From positions 1 to 44,515 of the forward strand of contig NZ_SRID01000012.1 in assembly GCF_004684805.1 (NCBI RefSeq): a DNA stretch of 44,515 bases. The letters run 5' to 3'. Below, piece after piece: positions 18,377 through 26,879 of this stretch; position 1 is the first letter of the stretch, and the number at the start of each line of letters is the position of its first letter. The stretch comes from Streptomyces palmae (lineage in GTDB: Bacteria; Actinomycetota; Actinomycetes; Streptomycetales; Streptomycetaceae). The position numbers and the translations under genes are program-made. The notes below the pieces were generated by a model. It worked only from the letters and a program-made list of their open reading frames with translations, was not told the DNA's origin and did not search any database.

Positions 18377-18898
18377 GTGCACAATACCGGGCCTAAGCCG
18401 CCCGAGCCGGGAGGCTCACACGTCGAGGGTGCAATGGGTGTGGACCATGCATTCCTGGCCCTCGAACGCGAATTGGCCGTTTTCATCCGCCGGGCCAGGG
18501 CCTCGTCCGGGGAAATGGCGCGCGAGGTGCACCCCGAACTCGAGCCCGCGGCCTACGGGCTGCTGGTGCGGCTGGTGGACGCGGGGGAGCAGCGGGCCAC
18601 CGACCTGGCCTCCTACTTCGGCGTCGGCAAGGCCACCATGAGCCGTCAACTGCGTGCCCTGGAGGTACTCGGCCTGGTCACCCGCACCCCCGATCCCGCG
18701 GACGGCCGCGCCTTCCTGGTGCGGCTGACCGAAGAGGGCCGGCAGCGCTTCCAGCAGGTACGCACGGCCCGGCGGGCCCGGTACGCGCAGCGGCTCGCCT
18801 CCTGGGAGCGCACCGAGGTGGCCGAACTGGCCCGTCTGCTGCACCGGCTCAACATGGTCCAGGAAGGCGAGGACCCGGTCCAGGATCCGGCGGACTGA
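18377..18898 (+). CDS. MarR-family transcriptional regulator
   Basis: This 173-residue protein has the MarR winged helix: the dimer helix ALERELAVFIRRARASSGEM, then YGLLVRLVDAGEQRATDLASYF, the recognition helix VGKATMSRQLRALEVLGLV and the wing RTPDPADGRAFLVRLTEEG with the conserved DxRxxxxxLT pattern. It probably represses transcription and releases DNA on binding a small phenolic or lipid ligand. The GTG at 18377 has GGAGAGGG 7 bases upstream. An ATG at 18434 would give a more typical length and cannot be excluded. It diverges from the muramidase gene, a possible target. Confidence 0.9.
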   Translation: MHNTGPKPPEPGGSHVEGAMGVDHAFLALERELAVFIRRARASSGEMAREVHPELEPAAYGLLVRLVDAGEQRATDLASYFGVGKATMSRQLRALEVLGLVTRTPDPADGRAFLVRLTEEGRQRFQQVRTARRARYAQRLASWERTEVAELARLLHRLNMVQEGEDPVQDPAD

Positions 18899-19061
18899 CC
18901 CTCCGCTGACGGGGACCCCGCGCCGGGCACTCCGTACGACCCGCGTTGACGGTGCCCGCCTCCCCGGGACTTGGCCCGGGCCCGGCTGCCCCGGAGCCGC
19001 CGCCGCTCCCTGATGCCGGCTCGGCAGGGCGCGGCCCTTCACCAGCCGCCGTCCGCGAGGG

Positions 19062-19832
19062 TCATGGTTGCGCGAAGACGACCGCCGCGTCGTCATACGC
19101 CTTGCCGCGGGGGAAGCGCGTCCCGGTCGGGTCCGCGTCCTCCGCCGCCCGGACCTGGTCGATCAGTGCCTGCGGCCCCTCCTTGCGGAGCAGGGCGAAA
19201 CACTGGCTCCAGTCGCCTTCCCGGAACACCTCCACCCAGCGCCCGGCCCCGTCGCTGAGCGCGGCCAGCGCGCGGACCCGGTCGCGCGGGGTGCTGCCGG
19301 TCACGGCCCGGCCCGCGACCCGCGGATCCGCGGCAGCGGTGAAGAAACCGCCCTCGATGTTGCGCAGCCCGGCGAGGCGGTGACCGGCGGCGCGCAGTCG
19401 GTCGATACGGTCGTCCAGGACCGGGGTGACCGCCCCGTCCGGCCCTTCCAGCAGTAGGACCGAGTCGGACAGGACCAGGTACTCCACGGTGGTCTCGTCC
19501 CAGCGCGCCGCGACCACCGTCGACTGCGGAGTAAGCGCGTGAGAAAGGTCACATGTGTGACGATGAACCTCGGTGGTTCGTTCGATGGCCGAAGACAGGC
19601 AGTCCGCCAGCGGCATATCCCGCCGCGAACCGGACAGTTCGAGGAGCGCCCCGCCGAGGCGCGCCGTGAACCAGGGGACCCCGTGTATGCAGCCGTCCTC
19701 GTCCGGGGGTGGCGTCACCCCGTCCAGTAGGACCAGTACGCCGCCCACACCGGAAGCCGGCAGCGCTACTGACACATAGTCCTCGTTGGGACGTTGAGGG
19801 TCGCCGGGGCTGGTCGCCAGTTCGATCCGCAT
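19062..19832 (-). CDS. PP2C-type protein phosphatase domain protein
   Basis: This 256-residue single-domain protein has the PPM metal-binding signposts: RPNEDYVSV, VLVLLDGVT (first metal Asp), ALSDGAGRWVE and YDDAAVVFAQ at the C-terminus. Spacing is compact but all four acidic motifs are present, so Mn/Mg-dependent Ser/Thr phosphatase activity is plausible. There is no membrane anchor and no PAS, GAF or kinase-like partner domain, unlike the RsbU/SpoIIE type. The ATG at 19830-19832 is used. It is transcribed away from the conservon across a long spacer. Substrates are unknown. Confidence 0.82.
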   Translation of the reverse strand: MRIELATSPGDPQRPNEDYVSVALPASGVGGVLVLLDGVTPPPDEDGCIHGVPWFTARLGGALLELSGSRRDMPLADCLSSAIERTTEVHRHTCDLSHALTPQSTVVAARWDETTVEYLVLSDSVLLLEGPDGAVTPVLDDRIDRLRAAGHRLAGLRNIEGGFFTAAADPRVAGRAVTGSTPRDRVRALAALSDGAGRWVEVFREGDWSQCFALLRKEGPQALIDQVRAAEDADPTGTRFPRGKAYDDAAVVFAQP

Positions 19833-20268
19833 GGGCCCAGTCTGCCGGAGGGGCGCTGGACGGTCCCTGTGGGCGATCGACCGTCAAGAAGGTACGTACC
19901 AGAGCCTCAGTTGCCGGGTTCAAGGCGGAATCGTTGATTCCGGGCAGTTGTGGGCGCACATCCTGCCAGGACCGGCAAGCGTTTTCCAACTGCGGTGCGT
20001 TCCTCGGCGGCTCCCCGCCTGACGTGCGAGTTGATGGCCAACTTCAGCATGATGTTCACTCGTTCAGGTGGCGGGGCATGTGTTGCGCGTCCGCCTCACA
20101 GTGGTACTGGAAAGGTCGGATTCCGTGCCTGGGGCACCTCCCTGGGGGCACCACCCAGCGGCAGCTGGGGGGAGTGGGCTGGGAGAGGGTGGGGGCCGAA
20201 ACTCTTGTCGAGCAACCGTCACCTTCTGGTTCCACAGCGGATCGGGCGAGAAAAGAATGTGAGCACCG
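19833..20268. other. Long gene-free spacer before the conservon
   Basis: About 435 bases hold no credible gene. The part nearest 19833 should carry the phosphatase promoter and the distal part the conservon promoter and leader. One REP-like element (20144-20174) is described separately. I found no clear -10/-35 pair and no known riboswitch. An in-frame TGA at 20260 limits the CvnA start to 20269 or 20278. Confidence 0.6.
20144..20174. repeat. REP-like intergenic palindrome of the common Streptomyces type
   Basis: The sequence begins GGGGGCACC and holds the hairpin CCCAGC-GGCA-GCTGGG (20154-20169) followed by GGGAG. From memory, close variants of this 30-base element recur in intergenic regions of many Streptomyces genomes, always with the short CCCAGC/GCTGGG stem. 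Its role is unknown. Confidence 0.6.
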
Positions 20269-23200
20269 GTGCGGAAGATGCGGCTTCGGGGCAGCAACGG
20301 CGAGCGTGACGGAGAAGGGGCACCCGAGGAGCAGCGCGAGCGTGGCGCCGCGCCGCGCCGCCGGCCTGCCCGGGTGCGCAACCGACTGGTCGCCGGTGTT
20401 CTGGTGGTCTCGATCGCCGTGGCGGCGGCCGGCGCCCCCGCCATCGCCGCCGCCATCGACGACACCCATGACTCGCAACGCCTGGTGGACCTCGCCCAGG
20501 CCGGCCGGGAGGCCGTGGTCCTCGCCCACTCCCTGGCCGACGAGCGCGACGCGATGACCGAGTTCGTCGCCGCCGGCCGCAGCTCCGCCTCCGGTGCCGG
20601 CGTCTCGGAGAGCCAGCGCGCCCGGGTCGACCGCCAGGCCGGCGAACTGCGCCCGGACGCCCCCGAATCCCTCCAGCGGCTGCTGGACAACCTGCCCCGG
20701 CTGCGCCAGCGGGCGCTGACCGGACGCGGCTCGGCCCTGGACGTCTTCCAGGCGTACACCGAGACCGTGCAGGCGCTCCAGGACCTCGCCACGCTGCTCG
20801 CCCGGAAGATGCCAGAGCGCGCCGACACCGGCAGCGCCGACGCCCTGGCCGCCCTCGGCCGGGCCAATGAGCAGGCGTCCGCCACCCGGGGCCTGCTGCT
20901 CGGCGCGCTCGCCGGAGGCGGCGGCCAGCCCGCGCTCACCCGTACCGCCCAGCGCACCGAGGTCAGCGAGCGGTCGGCCCTCGCCGACTTCAAGCGGCTC
21001 GCCCCGGCCGATGCGCGCGAGCGCTTCACCAGTACCGTCAACGGCGCCGAGGTCTCGGCCGCCGAGAGCTTCCTGACCCGGCTCACCGACCAGCCGACGC
21101 TCTCCGCCGCCGACCAGGCGATGGACGCCGACCGCATCGGGGCCGACCTGTCCGCCCGGATCGAGCGGATGCGCGGCGTGGAGTCGGCGCTCGCCACCGA
21201 CGAGCTCCAGCGGCTGGAGAAGCTGCGCGACGACGATGTCACCGACCTGGAGCTGCGGATCGGCCTGGTCGGCATCTGCCTGCTGCTGGCGCTCGGGGCG
21301 GCGATCTCCACCGCCCGCTCCATGACCCGCCCGCTGGCCGCGCTCCGGATCGGCGCCGGGCGGGTCGCCGGCGACCCGATCACCGAGGAGCCGGTGGCCT
21401 TCAAGGGCCGCGACGACGAGTTCGCCGAGACCGTGCGCCATGTCAACGCCATCCAGGAGGGCGCGCGCCAGGAGCACGAGCGCGCCGCCAAGCTGGACGC
21501 CGACCGCGCCCGACTGGTCAGCGAGCGGCGCCGGCTCGCCGAGGAGCGCTCCGAACTGCGCCGGGAGCGCGACGAGGTGTCCGCCCGGCTGGACGGCCTG
21601 CGGGCCCGGGTGCACGGCAGCTTCGTCAGCCTGGCACTGCGCAACCTCGGCCTGATCGAGCGCCAGCTGGCCGTGATCGAGGGCCTGGAGGAGCGCGAGC
21701 ACGACCCGGACCGCCTGGAGACCCTCTTCCAGCTGGACCACCTCGCCACCGGGATGCGCCGCTACAGCGAGAACCTGCTGGTCATCGCCGGCTCCGAGCA
21801 CAAGGCCAGCCACCCGGGGCCGGTGTCGCTGCTGGATGTGCTGCGCGCCTCGATCAGCGAGGTCGAGCGGTACGACCGGGTGCAGATCCACTCCCTGCCG
21901 CCGCACTCCTATGTCGCCGGGTACGCGGCCGACAGCGTCAGCCACCTGGTCGCCGAACTACTGGAGAACGCCACCACCTTCTCCCCGCCCGAGGCCCATG
22001 TGCAGGTCTCCGGCTGGCTGCTGGAGACCGGTGAGCTGATGCTCTCGGTGCAGGACGAGGGCATCGGGATGACGCCCGAGCGCTTCGACGAGCTGAACAA
22101 CCGGCTGGCCGAGCCGGTCCCCGACTACTGCCAGGGCCCCAACGCGGAGGACCCGCTGGGCCTCGGCCTCTATGTGGTGACCCGGCTCGCCGCACGCCAC
22201 GGCGTACGGGTGCAACTCCGCCCCCAGCAGCAGGGCGGTGTCGCGGCCGTGGTCATCATCCCCACCGCGATCCTTCCGGCCCCGCCCGCCGGTGCCGTCT
22301 CCGCCGCCGACACCTCGGACGAGGAGGGTCTCGGCGCGGGGGGTTCCAGCACAGGTGTCCTGGGCGAGGCCGCCCCCGGCGAGGGTGTCCTCTCCGAGTC
22401 GACGACCCTGCCGGAGGCCGGTACCGACGGGGCACCCGTTACGGACGGAACGGCTGCCAGGGGTGCCGCCGACGCCCCCGGCCGGACCCTGCCCTCCCTG
22501 CCGCGCCGGGGCGGCTCCCGCGCACCCGCCAAGGCCGAGGCCGGCGATGGCGAGCGGGCCGGTACGGGCACGGCTGCCGTGAGCGAGGCGGACTCCGGTG
22601 AGGGGCACACCTCCGCCACGGGGGCCACCTCCGGTCCGCCGACCGCCGCCGAGTCCGCGCCCGACGCCGTCCCCGCCGACGAGACCGGGCCCGCCTCCGG
22701 CGCGGAGGGCATCGTCGCCGCGGCCGGGTCGAGCGAGGCGTACGGGGTGGTCGAACCGGCTTCCGACGCCGATGCCGCCTTCGGCCCCGGCACGGGCGAG
22801 CCGACCGCCTCCGGCGCGGACGCCGGTCTTGGTACCGATGCGGCGTCAGGCGCGGGGGTCGGCTCTGGCGTGGACACCGCCTCCGGTGCGGATGCCGGTT
22901 TCGGTACGGATGCCGGCTCTGGCCCGGGCGCCCGTTTCGGTGCGGACCCGAGCCGTCCGGGGGTGGATCCCCTGGTGGCCGCCGCCGAGCGCAGCATCCG
23001 GCTGGCCGCCATCAGTGGCGACCTGCACTTCAACCGCCATGAGCCGGACGCCGAGCCGGATCCGGCGAACGGGGCCGAACAGGGCCACCCCGAGCACTCC
23101 GAGGCCGATGCCCCGCCCGCTTACGACCTGCACGCCGACCAGCCTGAGGACCTCGACTCCGCGGGCGACGCCTTCGCGGACATCGATATCGATCCGGACG

Positions 23201-25347
23201 GCGATGCGGACGACGTGGCCGACCTGGCGGCCCTTCCCGGATCGGAGGGCGACGGCGGCCGTCCCGGCTCCGACGGCGGCGCCCCCGCGCCGGGCCGGGC
23301 CTGGGCCGGCATGCCTCCGGCGGCCGGCGGGAACTCCGCGCCCGGGGCCCGCGCCGGTCGGGGGCTCGGCTTCACGGATCCCGAGCCGACACCGCACGGC
23401 GGCATCCCGGTAGCCGGCCAGGCCTGGACCACGCCCAGCGCCCCGGGCCCGGACCGTACGCCGATCCACCAGGCCACGGACCGCGCCACCGACCGGCGCG
23501 GCGCGGACGACGACTGGCCCGTGGCGGAGCAGCCCACCGAGACCCGGCCGGGTGCCGACCGGCGACGTGGCGGGGAAGACGACTGGCCTGTCGCGGACCA
23601 GCCCGCCGACCCGCGGGAGACTCCTGGACACCGGCACACCGGTGCCGCTGACGCCCTCTTCAACCCGCCCGGTCGCGGCACGGACCGGCGGCGTGGTGGC
23701 GGTGACGACTGGCCCGTGACAGGGCAACCCGGTGCCGGTCTCCCTGCCGAAGAGCGTTCTGCCGCAGCCGGTCGCGGTACGGGCCGGCGGCGTAGTGCGG
23801 GTGACGACTGGCCGACGGAGCAGCCCGGTGCCGGTCTGCCTGCCGAGGACCGTTCCCCTGCTGCTGGTCGCGGTGCCGAGCGGCGGCGTGGTGGCGGTGA
23901 CGACTGGCCCGTGACGGGGCGGCCCGGTGCCGGTCTGTCTGCCGAAGACCGTTCCGCCGCGGCCCGGCGCGGTGCCGACCGGCGGCGTGGTGCGGGTGAC
24001 GACTGGCCGACGGGGCAGCCCGGTGCCGGTGTGCCCGCCGAGGACCGTTCCGCTGGGATCAGCCCCGGTGTCAACCGGCGACGTGGCGCGGGTGACGACT
24101 GGCCCGGTGCCGAGCGGTCTGCCGATGCGCCGGGGAGCCGCGCGCACCAGGAGCCCGGAGCGGGTGGCGGGGCTGCGGTGACCGGTGCCCGGGAGGCCCG
24201 TTCCCGCACGGCGGAGCCGGACACGCACGGCCGTGCCGAGGAGGGGAACCGCACCCCGCCGCTGCCGACCCGGCGCAGGCCCGCCCGCGAGACCGATCGG
24301 TCCGGCGCGCCCCGCTGGGAGCGCGGAGGGGACACCCCGCCCGGCGGCATGCCGGGTTCGGGCATCCCGCACCCGGACCGGGGCGCCGCCCCGGGCCCGA
24401 CGGACGGCGCGCCCGCGCCCAGGCTCCCGGAGCAGGGTGGTGCGGGTCGCGCCACCCCGTCCGGCGGTGCCCCCGAACGGCGGCTCACCGACAAGGGCCT
24501 GCCCAAGCGCACTCCGGCGCGCGACCTGCCCAGGCGCCCCGCCTCCGGCAGCGCCCCGGACCGTACGGAGCGCGCCCCGGACCGTACGGAGCGCACCCCG
24601 GACCGTGCGCCCCACCCCGAGGACCGTACGACCCACACCGCGCGCCGTACGCACCGCACGCCTGACCATCCATCGGGCGGCACCGACCGTTCCACGGCCA
24701 CCGGACGACCCACCGGTCACCCCGGAGCACCGGGCCACCCGGACGCCGCGAAGCGGTCCGGCACCGCCCAGCACCCCGGCACCACCGGGCAGTCCGGCAC
24801 CACGGGGCACCACGGAGCCGATGACCGTGCCGGCACCACGGGGCACCCCCGCACCGCCGGCCGGCCCGGCATTCCTGGAGCCTCCGGGGCTTCCCCGGCA
24901 GCCGGGGCCTCCGAGGCCCCCCTGCCGCACCGTGTCCCCGGTCAGTCCGCGCCCGGCGGCACGCCCCGGCTCACGGACAAGGGGCTGCCCAAGCGGACCC
25001 CGAAGAACGTGGCCCGCCCGGCGCCCGCCGTGCGGCAGCGGCCGAGCGGGGTCAACGCCGAGGAGCTGCGCCGCAGGTTGGGCTGCTTCCAGCAGGGGGC
25101 GCGCGACGGCAGGCGGGACGCGGAGGCCGAGGCGACCGGGCGTCACCGGATCCTCGGAGAGACTGCCCCGACCGGGGCCGACGCCGAGGCGACGGGGCGT
25201 CATCGAATGGGGGAACAGGCGTCGCAGGGGCGTCCCGTCGGGCCGGAGCCCGACGCGGGTCGGTCCGGGCAGGTCCCGGACGACCGGCTCCGTGCGTACA
25301 CGGGGGCGCAGGAGGACAGTGGCACTGTTGAGGAGGCACGCGATTGA
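20269..25347 (+). CDS. cvnA: Conservon sensor kinase-like protein CvnA with a giant disordered tail
   Basis: This 1692-residue protein has a membrane helix at about 41-63, an extracytoplasmic NIT-type sensor domain (about 64-325), a second helix (about 332-349) and HAMP-like coil. A dimerisation region (LDHLATGMRRYSENLL) leads into HATPase_c, with N-box ELLENATTFS near 562, DEGIGM near 595 and PLGLGLYV near 629. Everything after about 675 is Pro/Gly/Ala/Asp-rich and predicted disordered, roughly 1000 residues where CvnA proteins usually have a shorter tail. It includes DDWP repeats (23509-24105) and two LTDKGLPKRTP motifs (about 1405 and 1567) before a basic RRRLGCFQQGAR end. GTG at 20269 or ATG at 20278 could start it; neither has a strong Shine-Dalgarno. 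It is the first gene of a four-gene overlapping operon that assembles at the membrane with CvnB-D. Confidence 0.93.
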   Translation: MRKMRLRGSNGERDGEGAPEEQRERGAAPRRRPARVRNRLVAGVLVVSIAVAAAGAPAIAAAIDDTHDSQRLVDLAQAGREAVVLAHSLADERDAMTEFVAAGRSSASGAGVSESQRARVDRQAGELRPDAPESLQRLLDNLPRLRQRALTGRGSALDVFQAYTETVQALQDLATLLARKMPERADTGSADALAALGRANEQASATRGLLLGALAGGGGQPALTRTAQRTEVSERSALADFKRLAPADARERFTSTVNGAEVSAAESFLTRLTDQPTLSAADQAMDADRIGADLSARIERMRGVESALATDELQRLEKLRDDDVTDLELRIGLVGICLLLALGAAISTARSMTRPLAALRIGAGRVAGDPITEEPVAFKGRDDEFAETVRHVNAIQEGARQEHERAAKLDADRARLVSERRRLAEERSELRRERDEVSARLDGLRARVHGSFVSLALRNLGLIERQLAVIEGLEEREHDPDRLETLFQLDHLATGMRRYSENLLVIAGSEHKASHPGPVSLLDVLRASISEVERYDRVQIHSLPPHSYVAGYAADSVSHLVAELLENATTFSPPEAHVQVSGWLLETGELMLSVQDEGIGMTPERFDELNNRLAEPVPDYCQGPNAEDPLGLGLYVVTRLAARHGVRVQLRPQQQGGVAAVVIIPTAILPAPPAGAVSAADTSDEEGLGAGGSSTGVLGEAAPGEGVLSESTTLPEAGTDGAPVTDGTAARGAADAPGRTLPSLPRRGGSRAPAKAEAGDGERAGTGTAAVSEADSGEGHTSATGATSGPPTAAESAPDAVPADETGPASGAEGIVAAAGSSEAYGVVEPASDADAAFGPGTGEPTASGADAGLGTDAASGAGVGSGVDTASGADAGFGTDAGSGPGARFGADPSRPGVDPLVAAAERSIRLAAISGDLHFNRHEPDAEPDPANGAEQGHPEHSEADAPPAYDLHADQPEDLDSAGDAFADIDIDPDGDADDVADLAALPGSEGDGGRPGSDGGAPAPGRAWAGMPPAAGGNSAPGARAGRGLGFTDPEPTPHGGIPVAGQAWTTPSAPGPDRTPIHQATDRATDRRGADDDWPVAEQPTETRPGADRRRGGEDDWPVADQPADPRETPGHRHTGAADALFNPPGRGTDRRRGGGDDWPVTGQPGAGLPAEERSAAAGRGTGRRRSAGDDWPTEQPGAGLPAEDRSPAAGRGAERRRGGGDDWPVTGRPGAGLSAEDRSAAARRGADRRRGAGDDWPTGQPGAGVPAEDRSAGISPGVNRRRGAGDDWPGAERSADAPGSRAHQEPGAGGGAAVTGAREARSRTAEPDTHGRAEEGNRTPPLPTRRRPARETDRSGAPRWERGGDTPPGGMPGSGIPHPDRGAAPGPTDGAPAPRLPEQGGAGRATPSGGAPERRLTDKGLPKRTPARDLPRRPASGSAPDRTERAPDRTERTPDRAPHPEDRTTHTARRTHRTPDHPSGGTDRSTATGRPTGHPGAPGHPDAAKRSGTAQHPGTTGQSGTTGHHGADDRAGTTGHPRTAGRPGIPGASGASPAAGASEAPLPHRVPGQSAPGGTPRLTDKGLPKRTPKNVARPAPAVRQRPSGVNAEELRRRLGCFQQGARDGRRDAEAEATGRHRILGETAPTGADAEATGRHRMGEQASQGRPVGPEPDAGRSGQVPDDRLRAYTGAQEDSGTVEEARD
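23509..24105 (+). repeat. Higher-order coding repeat (DDWP units) in the CvnA tail
   Basis: DDWP codons start at 23509, 23578, 23704, 23803, 23899, 23998 and 24094. The last four steps are 99, 96, 99 and 96 bases, alternating 33- and 32-residue units. Units starting DDWPVTG alternate with units starting DDWPT, and each continues QPGAGLPAEDRS-like then RRRG. This means a 195-base dimer was itself duplicated. The reading frame is kept throughout. Confidence 0.9.
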
Positions 25348-25835
25348 ATGCGCCCAGTAGTACCTACGGGCTGAGCACCGAGGCCCGGAACCTGCACTGG
25401 CTGCTGGCCAATCTGGTCGAGGAGGTGCCGGGCGTCCGCTCGGTTGCCGTGGTCTCGTCGGACGGCCTGCTGCTGCTCTCCTCGGATCCGCAGCCTGGTG
25501 CGAAGCCGGCCGTCGCCGACCCCACCGCGCAGGACGGGCCGAAGGGGTCCAGCGCGGACCTGGCCACCATCGTCTCCGGGCTGGGCAGCCTGACGCTGGG
25601 CGCCTCCCAGCTGATGGACGGCGGCGGGGTCAAGCAGACCATGGTCGCGATGGACGAGGGCAGTCTGTTCGTGATGTCCATCAGCGACGGTTCGCTGCTG
25701 GGCGTGCACGCCACCCCGGACTGCGACATGACCGTGGTGGCGTACCACATGGCGCTGTTCGTGGGCCGGGCCGGGCATGTGCTCACCCCCGAGCTCCGCA
25801 GCGAGCTACGCAAGTCCATGGAGTCGGCGCAGTGA
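25344..25835 (+). CDS. cvnB: Conservon CvnB, roadblock/LC7 domain protein
   Basis: This 163-residue protein has a roadblock/LC7 fold: LHWLLANLVEEVPGVRSVAVVSSDGLLLLSS, a central helix ATIVSGLGSLTLGASQLMDGG, then strands QTMVAMDEGSLFVMSISDGSLLGV and the helix MTVVAYHMALFVGRAGHVLTPEL. Such proteins regulate MglA/Ras-like GTPases and bind the kinase in conservon complexes. The TTG at 25344 overlaps the CvnA stop (TTGA) and has AGGAGG 7 bases upstream; the nearby ATG at 25348 is in the wrong frame. It is translationally coupled to CvnA and overlaps CvnC. Confidence 0.95.
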   Translation: MNAPSSTYGLSTEARNLHWLLANLVEEVPGVRSVAVVSSDGLLLLSSDPQPGAKPAVADPTAQDGPKGSSADLATIVSGLGSLTLGASQLMDGGGVKQTMVAMDEGSLFVMSISDGSLLGVHATPDCDMTVVAYHMALFVGRAGHVLTPELRSELRKSMESAQ

Positions 25836-26239
25836 CCCTGTCCACCGGGCTGCCGGTGCGTGGCGCGGCGGGCCGGCAGCCCGCCCGCGTGCGCCCGTAC
25901 TCACTGACCGGCGGGCGGACCCGCTCCGGTCATGTGCTGCTGGTGGAGACCTTCGTGGCCACGCTGGACGGACCGGAGGCGGGCTGGGAGCAGCCTGCCG
26001 AGGGCACCCGTGCGTCGCGGCTGCGGCCGGAGCTCAAGGCGATCGTCGAACTGTGCCGCAGGATGCGGTCGGTCGCCGAGATCTCCGCCCTGCTCAAGAT
26101 CCCGTTGGGCGTGGTCAGGGTGCTGCTGAGCGACCTGGCCGACCAGGGAAAGATCCGCGTCTACGGCACCGGGCGGGCCCCGGGGCAGCCGGACCACGCA
26201 CTGCTGGAAAGGGTGCTCGTTGGACTTCGCAGACTCTGA
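25832..26239 (+). CDS. cvnC: Conservon CvnC, DUF742 protein
   Basis: This 135-residue protein has the DUF742 pattern: RVRPYSLTGGRTRSGHVLLVETFV near the N-terminus and a winged-helix-like C-terminal half (LRPELKAIVELCRRMRSVAEISALLKIPLGVVRVLLSDLADQGKIRVY). The family always sits between the roadblock protein and the GTPase in conservons. It may bind DNA or act as a scaffold; the biochemical role is not established. The GTG at 25832 overlaps the CvnB stop (GTGA), and the gene overlaps the CvnD start by 20 bases. Confidence 0.94.
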   Translation: MTLSTGLPVRGAAGRQPARVRPYSLTGGRTRSGHVLLVETFVATLDGPEAGWEQPAEGTRASRLRPELKAIVELCRRMRSVAEISALLKIPLGVVRVLLSDLADQGKIRVYGTGRAPGQPDHALLERVLVGLRRL

Positions 26240-26867
26240 CGGGATGCAGACGGCGACTCTGACGGCGATACCGCCGGATGTCGATGAGGCTCTGCAGGGC
26301 TGGCAGACCGACCGCAGCCGGGCGCCGATCGCCACCAAGATCGTGGTGGCCGGTGGCTTCGGGGTCGGCAAGACGACCTTCGTGGGTTCGGTCTCGGAGA
26401 TCACTCCGCTGCAGACCGAGGCGTTGATGACGCAGGCCAGCGAGGAGATCGACGACACCGAGGCGACTCCGGACAAGACGACCACCACGGTCGCCATGGA
26501 CTTCGGCCGGATCACCCTCGAATCCGACCTGGTGCTGTACCTGTTCGGCACGCCCGGACAGCAGCGCTTCTGGTTCATGTGGGACGACCTGGTACGCGGC
26601 GCCATCGGCGCGGTGGTGATGGCCGACACCCGCCGCCTGGAGGACTCCTTCCCGGCGCTCGACTACTTCGAGACCCGCGACCTGCCGTACGTGGTGGCGG
26701 TCAACCACTTCGAGGGGACGACGAGGTTCGAGGCCGAGGACGTGCGGGACGCGCTGTCCGTGCCCACCGACGTACCCGTGGTGATCATGGACGCCCGCAA
26801 CCGGAGCACGGTTCTGGAGGCGCTGCTCGCCCTGGTGGGATACGCACTGGACGTCACCCCCGAGTGA
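26220..26867 (+). CDS. cvnD: Conservon CvnD, small Ras-like GTPase
   Basis: This 215-residue GTPase has P-loop GGFGVGKTTF, switch region TTTTVAMDFGRI, G3 LFGTPGQQRFWFMWDDLVRGA and a G4 region VAVNHFEG where the usual NKxD is replaced by NHFE, as is common in this family. It cycles between GTP and GDP with CvnB as the likely regulator and is held near the CvnA kinase. The TTG at 26220 is chosen, with GGAAAGGG 7 bases upstream and a 20-base overlap with CvnC; ATG at 26244 is an alternative. No cytochrome P450 follows, unlike some conservons. Confidence 0.95.
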   Translation: MDFADSDGMQTATLTAIPPDVDEALQGWQTDRSRAPIATKIVVAGGFGVGKTTFVGSVSEITPLQTEALMTQASEEIDDTEATPDKTTTTVAMDFGRITLESDLVLYLFGTPGQQRFWFMWDDLVRGAIGAVVMADTRRLEDSFPALDYFETRDLPYVVAVNHFEGTTRFEAEDVRDALSVPTDVPVVIMDARNRSTVLEALLALVGYALDVTPE

Positions 26868-26879
26868 CGTAACGTTCCC

